A stretch of DNA of 30,799 nt from Chara braunii (lineage: Eukaryota; Streptophyta; Charophyceae; Charales; Characeae): the NCBI GenBank assembly GCA_003427395.1, contig BFEA01000963.1, positions 133,533-164,331 of the forward strand. The letters run 5' to 3'. The notes under the pieces were generated by a model. It did no database searches. It was not told the DNA's origin and saw only the letters and a program-made list of their open reading frames with translations. Shown here one piece after another: positions 19,763-28,185 of this stretch. Made by a program: the position numbers and the translations under genes. Every line of letters starts with the position of its first letter. Positions within the stretch are counted from its first letter, which is position 1.

Positions 19763-20030
19763 TTGATCGAAACAACAAAAGTCAGTAGTACAACTTGTCG
19801 TCCGCGGTTCCCGACAAGGCTGCAATGGTGCGCGGTCATGGAAAGACTAGAGCTACACCTAGTCTACCTAAAATAAGGTCGCGCGGCTTAGCAGCCACGC
19901 GATTCAGGGCCTAGGTAGGCTAAAAAGAGGAGTGTGTCGGGTATGGGACCGCGGCACAGGAGGAATAGGAAGTTTTTCCTCTAGGCCGCAGGGGTTGACG
20001 CCGAGCCAGGGGGTTGCTAGGCCAATACGG

Positions 20031-20145
20031 AGGCCACCCGACCATCCAGGCATGCAAGGCCACAAGCAGACGAGGCCTGCAGGGCCGCAGGCAGGCCGGG
20101 TCTGTAAGGCTATGGGCAGGCAGGGCCTGCAAGGGCGCGGAACGG
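20031..20145. repeat. 25-bp degenerate tandem repeat
   Basis: Four consecutive units of exactly 25 bp begin at 20031, 20056, 20081 and 20106, each built as A(R)GGCC...GC(A)GG...TG(C/T), and a partial fifth follows at 20131. The units are G-rich and generate Gly/Arg/Gln/Ala-rich open frames that I do not regard as genes. Confidence 0.7.
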
Positions 20146-20166
20146 ATTGGCTGGGCTAGGAGAGCT

Positions 20167-20192
20167 GCTCCTATCACTGTTGTGATAGGAGC
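20167..20192. repeat. Perfect 11-bp hairpin
   Basis: GCTCCTATCAC, loop TGTT, GTGATAGGAGC. It sits at the left end of the segment leading into the U6-like sequence. Another nested hairpin follows at 20264-20291 (TGGGC, GCTCC, loop TTTT, GGAGC, GCCCA). Confidence 0.9.
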
Positions 20193-20309
20193 TAGCCTAG
20201 TAGGTTATCACACCAAACTTTCACCTGGCAGATACAGGGATCGAACTTGACATGCGGGCCTATTGGGCAAAGCTCCTTTTGGAGCGGCCCAGCCTTTTTG
20301 ACGCAGCCA

Positions 20310-20348
20310 TTTTCAGCCGTCCGATCGGTGAGATCGCACGGCTGAGAA
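20310..20348 (+). repeat. 17-bp near-perfect hairpin fused to the U6-like sequence
   Basis: TTTTCAGCCGTCCGATC pairs with GATCGCACGGCTGAGAA across a 5-nt loop, with two mismatches. It ends about 9 nt before the U6-like 3' domain, in the position where the 5' stem-loop of U6 would be expected. The sequence itself is not the U6 5' stem-loop. Confidence 0.85.
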
Positions 20349-20356
20349 CAGCCGCG

Positions 20357-20425
20357 CGGAGAGATTAGTATGGCCCCTGCGCAAGGGTGACACACATAAA
20401 TCGTGGAATGATCCAATTTTTTTTT
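20357..20425 (+). pseudogene. U6: U6 snRNA-like 3' domain (truncated, chimeric)
   Basis: From GGAGAGATTAG through TATGGCCCCTGCGCAAGG to CATAAATCGTGGAATGATCC and a run of nine T, the plus strand matches the 3' two thirds of plant U6 snRNA with about seven mismatches over ~63 bases, including the Pol III-type T terminator. U6 is the catalytic RNA of the spliceosome. Here the ACAGAGA box is degraded (CGCGGAGA) and the AGC triad reads AGT. The 5' domain is missing and replaced by an unrelated hairpin. It cannot be a normal U6 gene. A retro-inserted chimeric pseudogene, or a U6-derived promoter or terminator fragment inside a mobile element, are the likely explanations. No upstream USE/TATA pair for U6 is seen. 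Confidence 0.85.
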
Positions 20426-20607
20426 AATTTTCTTTATCTTAAATTTTTGGAAAAAAAAAGGGGTAAAGAACTTACCTACCCCGCATCCGGACGCGTAAGC
20501 GCCCAGATACTGGTCCCATAGAGATATGCAGGGGGTCGAGATTGAACTGCTTTTCGGCATTTCTGCCTAAAACACGTCCGGATTCAGGAACTCGATTCTA
20601 CTCCTTG

Positions 20608-20674
20608 CTAGTGGGACCTTGCCAGCAAGTCGTGGCTAGGCCACGACGTGACATGACCGTTGGCATAAGCCAAC
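20608..20674. repeat. Three consecutive perfect hairpins
   Basis: CTTGC-ca-GCAAG at 20618-20629, GTCGTGGC-tag-GCCACGAC at 20629-20647 and GTTGGC-ataa-GCCAAC at 20659-20674. The stems are 5, 8 and 6 bp and all loops are 2-4 nt. Confidence 0.85.
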
Positions 20675-20697
20675 AGGAAAGGAAGACAAAAAAAAGG

Positions 20698-21325
20698 GAA
20701 AATTTTTTTGGCGCCCCGTTATTTTCCATTTTTTTGCATCGCGCCCCTCCGATATGCAGAATACCCTGCCACGCCCCTGGGCCTGAATTTTTTTGTGGCA
20801 GGCCCCCGTCGGTGGTGGCGCAACTTTCCATGACGCCCTCCCTCAACCGGCGGTCCCATTTCATTGGGCTATGTGATATATGCCCTCATAAGGAGCACCC
20901 ATCTTCCTGTGATGCCCCTGCAGCAGTCTGGCGCTGGAAATATGAGTTCAATTTCGAACAACGTTTTTGTTGACGCGCCGCCGCCATATTTCTTGACGCG
21001 CTCGTGAAGGCCAACCTCTTGTTATTGTCGGTCAGGTTGATCGTAAGTGCCTCCAACGGCGACAGGGGCACACTGAAAAGATCGACGGTACCGGTAGGTG
21101 CATAACTGAAATTTTCCCATTGGCTATCCGGTAGGGCCATGACACAAATTTGCTGTGGGTACCGGTAGGGGCACTACAAAAACATGTGACGCCCAAACAA
21201 CGCCAGGGTTTATGAAACATTTCCGTACTGGTCAGAGGGGCGCGGCAGGGTATTTCACATGTCAGAGGGGCGCGACGCACATAAATGGAAAATACAGGGG
21301 CGCCAGACAAATTTTCCCCAAAACA
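20698..21325. repeat. Inverted repeat with 30-bp-periodic subterminal arrays
   Basis: The left arm (20698-20795) is the reverse complement of the right arm (21229-21325) with moderate divergence; the shared landmarks are GGGAAAATT, GGCGCCCC, TTTTCCAT and CGCGCCCCTC. Within the left arm the GCGCCCC-type motif starts at 20711, 20741, 20771 and 20801, then 20833, and looser copies follow at 20880 and 20912. Within the right arm GGGGCGC starts at 21237, 21267 and 21297, with looser copies at 21065, 21097, 21133 and 21168. Translated frames of both arms look alike only because of this inverted homology. The layout is like the terminal and subterminal repeats of a DNA transposon or a foldback element. 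No transposase is present. Confidence 0.75.
21172..21182 (+). mobile_element. Possible CACTA-type transposon terminus
   Basis: CACTACAAAAA begins at 21172, the consensus terminus of plant CACTA (En/Spm) elements. It is followed by short repeats (GACGCCC, GGGGCGCG) that resemble CACTA subterminal repeats. No matching ...TAGTG end with a 3-bp target duplication was found at the mirrored position or elsewhere in the window, and there is no transposase. The element could be a fragment, or the motif could be chance. Confidence 0.35.
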
Positions 21326-21419
21326 ACACACAACAGAAAATAAAAAATAAAAAAATTAAGAACTAAGGCTGGCGCAGGCGGCACGCCAGACGGCGCAATT
21401 TTAGGCGCCTGGGGCGTTT

Positions 21420-22370
21420 AGGTCCCCAGTACATCTGGCAGTGCCCATTCGAACGGGCAGCTGCTTGTAGAAGTAGGGCTTCGTTTTCTTTCTTCTTTTT
21501 TTTTCTTTTTTTTTCTTTTTTAGATTTTGCCTTAGATATCGCTTAGATTCTTAGGTGCCCGTTCGTTTCGGACGAACGGGACACAAAAGAGAAAAAAACG
21601 AGGGGAAAGGAAAAAAAAAAAAAACGAGGAAAAAAAAAAAGCGAAAAAAGAGACATGATGTGCCCGACGGTTTCGTCGGAGTCACACCGATTCATCGGGG
21701 GGCTGAACCCAACAGCTCATCTCTGGATGAGCAAAATTGAATGGATCTGCCGCCCGTAGGCGGCTATGTTCAGGGTTTAGAGGGAGAGAGAGAGAAAGGG
21801 AGAGAAAAGGGGGAGTGGTTCTTACCTGGCTGTGGTAACCAAGCGTTCATAGCGACGTTGCTTTTTGATCCTTCGATGCTGGCTCCTGCGCTGAAGGAAG
21901 AGGCCTGAACCTGGCGCCCTTTCTGAGCCAAGTACGGGCCGCGGGGCAGGGGGCCCAAAGACCCCCCTTCTGAGCTAGATTCTAGTTCGACTCTGTGAAA
22001 TGACACAGAGGGGGAGGTTGCTCGTTTTGGAAACGAGTTGCCCATTCACAAAGAAAAGAGAAAAAAAAAAAAGAAAAAAAAAGAGCATCGCGATTCTATT
22101 CGCGACGCAGGGCCAGATGCAGGGGATAGAAGCTCCTGGGCCCTGAGGTGACTGCGGACTGTTGAACTTTAACAGTCTGCCCTACTTGGCTCTATACAGC
22201 CATTTAGAGCTGCGTCTGACTAGGGGTAGCGGCCGAATGCATTGCTAAGGCGTGGAACTTGGTTCCCCTAGGGGAACATCAAGTTTCTCAGCCCTTGATC
22301 TCGTTTGAGATCAAGGGCCAGGCCTCACTCCGAGTTTTGGCTGGGGGCAAGGCAGCTGCCCTCAGCCTCC
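21420..22370. repeat. Hairpin array
   Basis: This stretch holds an unusually dense series of short perfect hairpins with small loops: 21558-21580 (9 bp), 21664-21679 (6), 21687-21698, 21715-21732 (7), 21749-21764 (6), 21991-22010 (7), 22021-22037 (7), 22085-22108 (9 with one mismatch), 22157-22177 (7), 22189-22210 (6), 22256-22285 (16-bp palindrome inside a 6-bp outer stem), 22291-22318 (12 bp, loop GTTT) and 22339-22367. The stem sequences are all different. No coding frame spans the region. A structured RNA or a cluster of hairpin elements are the two obvious readings. Confidence 0.75.
21481..21655. repeat. Polypyrimidine tract, hairpin, polypurine tract
   Basis: 21484-21523 is almost purely T/C and 21587-21655 almost purely A/G, so the two tracts can pair with each other around the CCCGTTCGT / ACGAACGGG hairpin. 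A second purine tract lies at 22048-22085. These explain the Lys/Arg-rich open frame here, which I do not call as a gene. Confidence 0.8.
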
Positions 22371-22433
22371 AGCCAGCTATAAAACAAGCCAGCAGCCAGC
22401 CAGCCAGCATTCATTTGTGGCTGGTGCTGCTGG

Positions 22434-22545
22434 CACTCCACTTGAGTGAATGCTGGCTGTTGGAGGAGGAACTGCTGGTGGAGTGAGAGCACTCCACTTG
22501 AGTGAATGCTGGCTGCTGGAGGAGGAACTGCTGGTGGAGTGAGAA
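22434..22545. repeat. 56-bp tandem duplication
   Basis: Two near-identical units start at CACTCCAC (22434 and 22490), each ending GTGGAGTGAGA. Within each unit CACTCCAC can pair with GTGGAGTG, giving an 8-bp stem. The surrounding 22380-22720 is rich in CAGC/CTGG and GAG words and gives long but low-complexity minus-strand frames, rejected as genes. Confidence 0.85.
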
Positions 22546-22772
22546 GGAGCTGAGTGAAGGTCTGCAAGAGAGTGAGGGAGGAGAACTGTTGGAGGTGACC
22601 ATAGCTGTGGAACACAGCCATAGCCGCCATCTCAGCGAGGTGAAGAGAGAGAGAGAAGTGTTGGAGGTCTGCAAGGAGCATGAGAGTGAAGGCAGCCATA
22701 GCTACCGCTGCACTTGGTGGAGCGTAGGGGAGGTGCTGTTCGTTCAGCACGGCGACGACAGTGGGTTTATCA

Positions 22773-23000
22773 GCGGTAGTGCGGAAGCGCTACCGAAATT
22801 TTGAGGCGGCGGCTGTGCTTTTTCGGCGGTGACGCGGAAGCGCTGCCGAAATTTTGCGGCGGCAACTGTTTTTTTCGGCGGTGATGCGGAAGCGCTGCCA
22901 AAATTTTGCGGCGGCAGCTGAATTTTTTTTGGCGGTGACTCGAAAGCGCAGCTTTAAGCGCTGCCAAGATTTTGCGGCAGCAGTAATTTTTTTTTAGCAT
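22773..23000. repeat. 53-bp tandem array with internal hairpins
   Basis: Units start at 22773, 22826, 22878 and 22932 with GCGGT(A/G)(G/A), contain GCGGAAGCGCTGCC, AAATTTTG and GGCGGC, and end in a T run. A degenerate fifth unit follows near 22998. In each unit the GGTAGTGC / GCGCTACC-type halves can fold. No coding function is apparent. Confidence 0.85.
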
Positions 23001-23050
23001 TGGTGTGAAGATGCTCTCTGGTCTTTGCGGCTGCGACGACAATTTTGAGA

Positions 23051-24809
23051 AGTGTCATTAAAAGGGGGTGTGCTTTGAGGTGGTGTTGACGTTGTGCTGT
23101 CCGCATATTGCGGCGGCGACGCCTCGACACAGTGGTGGCATAGTGGTACTGGTCGCAAGTGGTGACAACGTTGAGACACTGGGGTGATTGTGGTTGTGAA
23201 GGTGCTGTGACAGGGGATCGCTACCACGAAGTGGTGTGGATTACTTTTTCTGATAGCTTACTGCGGCGATCTTCTCATTTGGAGTGTGGGTTATACAACT
23301 TTCTTGAGTGGGTTGTTTGCTATCTTTGGTTCAACTTCACTCAAGGTCAGTTAGCCTGACTCAGTCCCCTACACACCTGTGTGAACCCACAATTGCTTAA
23401 CCCTGTTCTTTGAACGTTCATTGAAAAGGTAGAGGAGATGTGTGCATGCGCGTGTGAGTGGGAGTCTGACTTGGAAATGGGTTTGCATTGTTTTCTCTTT
23501 TTGAATTGGTTGTTTGATTTGATGTGCAGGTAAGTAGAAAAGTGTCCGAGAAAGAAAAAAAGAGAAAAAGGGGAGAGATCTGAATATGTCAACGGAAACG
23601 AAGGGATGATGATTGTTTTTTTTGTCGCTCATTCATATGTATGCTGAAGGGGTGGGAAGACAGCAGACGACGAGAAACGGAGCGATCACACAAAGAGGAA
23701 GAAGTGAATTGGACGTAGATTTTCCCTGAGGTTACCCATTCTTTCTCGAATGACCCTCTTCATCTATGCCCTTCCATCTGAATGGTTTTCTTCTCTGTGA
23801 TCTCCTTTTTCGTCTGGGTTCGCTCTTGACGTCAGGCGATAAGGGCTGACCGTCTGTTGTGGTAAGTGCATTTCCTTTCCCTATGAGGCATATGAGGCGG
23901 GGGTTCGTTGCCTTAGGGGTCGACCCTGTTAACAACTCGGAGTGGACCGCTTAGGCGGGGGGAGACCATGCTGTCCTGGTGGAGCCAGCCCGACTTCTGA
24001 GATCCGAGGTTCGCTCGGGCGAGGACGAGGGGTATCCCAGACCACCTCCTAGGGTATGGACGTGTGTTATTCACGAAAGGCGTTAAGTTCTTGGCGGATC
24101 ACGTGAAGAAGAACTGCTATAATTTACCCTTCTACTAGTGCCCATCTTAGGAGCCACAAACGAATGGGGAACTGACGCCTTAAGAAGCCCAGTTCGTATT
24201 TTCACTAGCTATGGATGGAGGTTGAGTAGGCACTAGCTTCGCGGATAGGTTTGCATCATAAGAAGTGCAAGCCTGGGGTAATCAGGTTAATTGACAGGAA
24301 GATGCGGCTAGAGCATTGCTTTGAATGTCTTTATGTCGAAGGTTGATACTTCATCATTTGTGAAACAGAAAGGGCAATTATTGCCAGGCGGACAAAGCGA
24401 CCAACATAATTTAAAAGTGGATCCTCGACCTTAATGGGGCATCTAGTGTTCGGTTGTTCAAGTCGAGTACTGACTTGTATAGTGGTAGCCAGATTACTTG
24501 CAGATGACATTCACACCAAAGTTAGAAAAGTAGTGAAGTCATCATTAAAGCAATGACATCCTAGCTCTACCTGAGTATTGAGAATTGTTCGCATTCTTTT
24601 CTAACGGTTGATATGGGGTGGAATGAAAAAAATTTGGCAACGCATCTCATCAAGACGAAAGTCGTGACAACCCAAACGAGTGGAATGTATGATTGTACCG
24701 ATTTCAAAAAATAAGTCAACTTACGTTGACATGGGTCTTTGTCTGAGTTGCTTTCGGTTGTCTTTGAAAGAAGGGACTAGGATTGACCGAGATTTTCTTA
24801 CGCTCGGAA
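23051..24809. other. Unrecognised intergenic DNA
   Basis: About 1.75 kb with open frames under 90 codons and no recognised domain. A splice-like junction, ATGTGCAG|GTAAGTAG, is at 23522-23537 after a T-rich stretch. The segment 23935-24060 is G-rich and looks different from its AT-rich neighbours, possibly part of another repeat. Nothing else can be supported. Confidence 0.45.
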
Positions 24810-25241
24810 TATCACGTCCTAGTCGACCGACGTTGTTCCGGTTCCTGGGAGATCAGCGCCCCAGGGACGGACGACGTTCGGGTCCACTTTGGCGTTTAAC
24901 CATGCGTACCTATGCTACAGCAAACGAGCAAACGCCCTCGGTCGGCCTACCTCTGCAATTGCATTATAAAAGTCTTCGGACGTGGGTCGGTAACTCGGCG
25001 GGGATACGCCCCTAAGGGTGGTGACAGCCCCTTGGGGAAGGTAAGTTGTGCCCCGTAAAAACCTATCCTGTCGTAGGGGACCGCGGGATGTACAACTTGC
25101 GCACTCGGCCGGAGCGGCAAGGGGTCGACGCGGGTTACCGTGTCGTCCCCGAGTTGCCTCTAAAAGGTTGAAAGCCTAAGTTTCTCCTGCGTGACGCGGC
25201 CGGGAGGGCCCTCGCTTACGCGGGGGCCGATGCGCTCGACA
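24810..25241 (+). repeat. Diverged, inverted solo or partial LTR of the same gypsy family
   Basis: Read on the plus strand, this matches the reverse complement of 2967-3375. Shared landmarks are CGTCCTAGTCGACCGACG, ATGCTACAG, AACGCCCTCGG, GCTCGGCGGGGATACGCCC (as CTCGGCGGGGATACGCCC here), AGGTAAGTTGTGCC, TATCCTGTCGTAGGGG, GCGCACTCGGCCGGAGCGG, CTCCTGCGTGACGCGGCCG and the terminal GCGCTCGACA. It is much more diverged than the two LTRs of the full element. No PBS follows, so it is a solo LTR or a fragment. It confirms the LTR terminus. Confidence 0.85.
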
Positions 25242-26856
25242 ACGCTTCTAGATATACTCACCCTTTAATCCTGATACGTAGACCAATTCCTGCGGTACCC
25301 ATCAACAAACTACAAGGGACGAAAACTATGGCTTTTACATTCAAGGATTGTCTAACACAAAGGGGAGGCAAGGTTGCTTAGGGTGTTGGGGAAAGGCAAC
25401 AAGATGATTTTGAGGGAAACAGTATTCAGAGAAAAAGGAGTGGGTAATCGTGACATCAGAAGTATTTGAGGTAGATGCTCATCGAAAACGGGGTGGGAGC
25501 TGTGAAGCGGCACACAATCGTCTATTAATGAGTGGAGAAGGGGAAGCCAATTTAGATTACAATCAGGAAGCAAATGTTACTCAACATTATTCAACAAAAA
25601 ATTATAACCCTGCATGGTGACCACAAGTAAATCCATATTTGTTTCTGATTGTTAAATACGTAGAGGAATACATATTGATTCCACTTGTTTGGATAGTGTG
25701 GGTCGGGGGTAGGGGTTTCGTCATTTGTACTACGCACTTTAGGAAGACACAGAATAAGTGTCCGGGGCAGCTTCACATGGTGCAAAGAGAGCAGATTGGT
25801 GAAATTTCGGATCATGAACGTTTTTTTTTACACAACTGTTAACATTAATTAATTCCTTATATTAGCATGTTCTAAGGAGAGAAAACTAAGGAATAATCGT
25901 TAGGAGATTGTTTAACGCGAAGACACATGTATAGGGGAATTAATAAGCCGCCTAATAAGTTATCAATAGTTTGCTTAATTTAAAATTGCAGTGAAAGTGT
26001 AGAGGAATTAGATTACTGGTACCTGCTAAAGATGAACTGGATACGGATACTGTGGGACGATTGTCGTGGGCCGTAAATAGCGAATAGTTTGGGTAATCAA
26101 GAACCCGAGGTATAACATGTCAACATATCTTACCAGATCGGTATAAGTGTTGATATATCGTAAATTTTATTCAGGGTCCGGCGTATCATAACAGATTAAG
26201 ATATGGACCGTTTTAATTATGTGCGTCGTTCTACTTTTGCGGCGAGTAGTACAAATGCGACGCAGTGGGGTTGTATTATAAGTTGGATATTTCATATAGA
26301 GAGGCAGGTGGGGAGGAGTATTATTAAGGGCGAGGCAGTGTATACTAAAACCAATGGGGGTAGTTCAGGTTTTATAATTATTAGGACTAGAAAGTAGAGG
26401 AGGTGGGTGGGGGAAGGCGCGGAGGGGGGAAGGAGTAAGTCTACGCAAAAACTTGGGTTTAAGGTATTATAGTGTGGCTGCATATGATAAAGGAACTGAA
26501 TAATGTGTGTATAGAACCAACAGGTGTCTACTATGTATCCAATAGGTATATTAAAATTTGTTATATAGTGTCGTAGAAATAAGGGGTAATGATGTTATAT
26601 ATAAATGTGAAGAAGGAGGGGAAAGGTTAAAAAAAACAGAGCCTTATTATGTATCGAGGAATTACGTGATTCATTAAACACGTGCGCAACGTCCAAAAAG
26701 TACTAAGCGTACAACATCTTAGGTGAGAAGCAAAGGCGATTTTTTTTTTTTTACCACACAAGAAGCAGACGCCAGCATCATTGAAGACAGAATATCGTGT
26801 TTAGCGCTGGCGGACAAGTCCTGATCAGCTATTATTAAGGGGTGATTTTTTTGGCA
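25242..26856. other. AT-rich DNA without recognisable genes
   Basis: Short frames only. The part near 25530-25610 resembles 19109-19190 (AATTTAGATTAC and CAGGA shared), a further trace of an old dispersed repeat. A poly-T run is at 26740-26752. Nothing else stands out. Confidence 0.5.
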
Positions 26857-27038
26857 GTAATAATTAATAAAGCAAGCCATGTAATAAAGCAAGCCATGTA
26901 AGGGGCGGGTATCATATAAAGCAAGTCATGTAATAAAGCAAGTAATAATTAATAAAGCAAGCCATGTAATAATTAATAAAGCCAGCCATGTAATAATTAA
27001 TAAAGCAAGCCATGTAATAATTAATAAAACAAGCCATC
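26857..27038. repeat. 24-bp minisatellite
   Basis: Repeated AATTAATAAAGCAAGCCATG units with shortened variants give about seven copies, best preserved at 26940-27036 with a 24-bp period. The array is interrupted by AAGGGGCGGGTATCATAT (about 26900-26917), which recurs just outside the array at 27095-27112. Confidence 0.85.
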
Positions 27039-28185
27039 CATTTATAAGCGCATGTATCTTAACTCTTTCTGTCTTAGCATTACCTGTACGTCTTAAGGGG
27101 CGGGTATCATATGTCTGTTGGGGAAGTTTATTAGTCCAATAAGCATAGGGAGCATCTCTTACTGTGGGTCAAAGGACGGAGTTAAATCTTATGTGTGATT
27201 AAATTTCAGAGACAAAAAATAATTGACAGACGTCGTTCGATGAACTAACCAGTCCTGAATGCTCTTTTGTTATCATCGATTAATCTTTTTTGCGCAGTCC
27301 CGTGTAATGGAACATGCGAAGCACTTTACAGAGTAGGGCGAAGCAACGTATTGCAAACGAGAGAGACAAATGTAAGTATAGAGTAGTGAGCATGCGTGAG
27401 ATCTCGAATATCCTAATCGCAAAGAAACGAGGCGCGGAAGAGGGCCTGTATCTCCTGAGAGATACATTCGCCAAAGAATTAATGCATCAAATAAATCCAC
27501 ACTCGGTGAAACAGACGCATAATCAGTTACATATCTTAAGGGGGAAACCGTATTTCTGGCAACCTGGCAATCGTTAGCATTAGTTCAATCATAGTTCGAA
27601 ATAACTTATTGTTTTTTCATCGGATAAAGAGTGAGCTGCTTGCTGACCATTAATGGTGAATTGTTTGGGGGTTATGCAAAAAGATTGTGATATAACGAAT
27701 GTATGGGTTTAGCATTTACTTAGTTATGGTGCTTAACTATTATGCGATACACATGGAATGTGGGGTAGCGGGTGGGGGGGAGGAAGGGGGGNGGGGGGGN
27801 GGGGGGAATCTGGGGGGGATGGTTGAGGAGGCAGCGGGTCCATGGGTGTGGGAGCGATAGGTACTGGTTAAAGGTATTACATTATTTCTCTGTAAGGTAT
27901 GGGCACAACTTTACGTGTGTTAGGGCCGCGCATGTATTTGTTATGCGTGCGGTAGGTATTTTGTGAAATATTTTAGTTTGCAAAGTTGTATCGTAGGCAT
28001 AAGGAGTGATGCTGTGTATATATTGCATCTGGGGTAAGGGTGGAAGGGGGGGAGGGGGGAAGAAAGGGAAGTTAGAAGGATGTAACGTTATGTAAGGATG
28101 GGAGTATTAGCTTGAGTCATGTCCAACAGGTCAGAAGGGGAGTCTACCCCATGCTTAGCGACGAGATCATTGATCCGGATATGTA
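27039..28185. other. Unrecognised DNA with G-runs
   Basis: A plus-strand frame at 27314-27577 (87 codons, Arg/Lys-rich) has no recognisable domain and I do not call it. Around 27774-27820 is a poly-G stretch with N at 27782 and 27790, where sequencing evidently failed. G-runs continue near 28047-28060. No gene is supported. Confidence 0.5.

Noticed and set aside
20220-20260. tRNA-like B-box (GTTCGATCCC on the minus strand)
   Set aside because: No A-box at a suitable distance and no cloverleaf can be drawn. It may be a SINE trace but cannot be supported.
20542-20973. 143-codon plus-strand frame whose peptide resembles a minus-strand frame at 21032-21331
   Set aside because: The resemblance follows from the inverted repeat arms and their 30-bp (10-codon) periodicity. 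No known protein motif is present.
21555-21740. Lys/Arg-rich small protein
   Set aside because: Translation of a polypurine tract.
22325-22750. 141-codon minus-strand frame with repeated LLQQPAFTQVE
   Set aside because: The peptide repeat reflects the 56-bp tandem duplication. The composition is low-complexity and there is no domain.
24527-24536. TAGTG as the right end for the CACTA-like start at 21172
   Set aside because: The preceding bases (GAAAAG) do not match the inverted terminus, and no 3-bp duplication pairs with the left side.
27314-27577. 87-codon plus-strand frame
   Set aside because: No recognisable motif, and AT-rich neighbours show similar chance frames.
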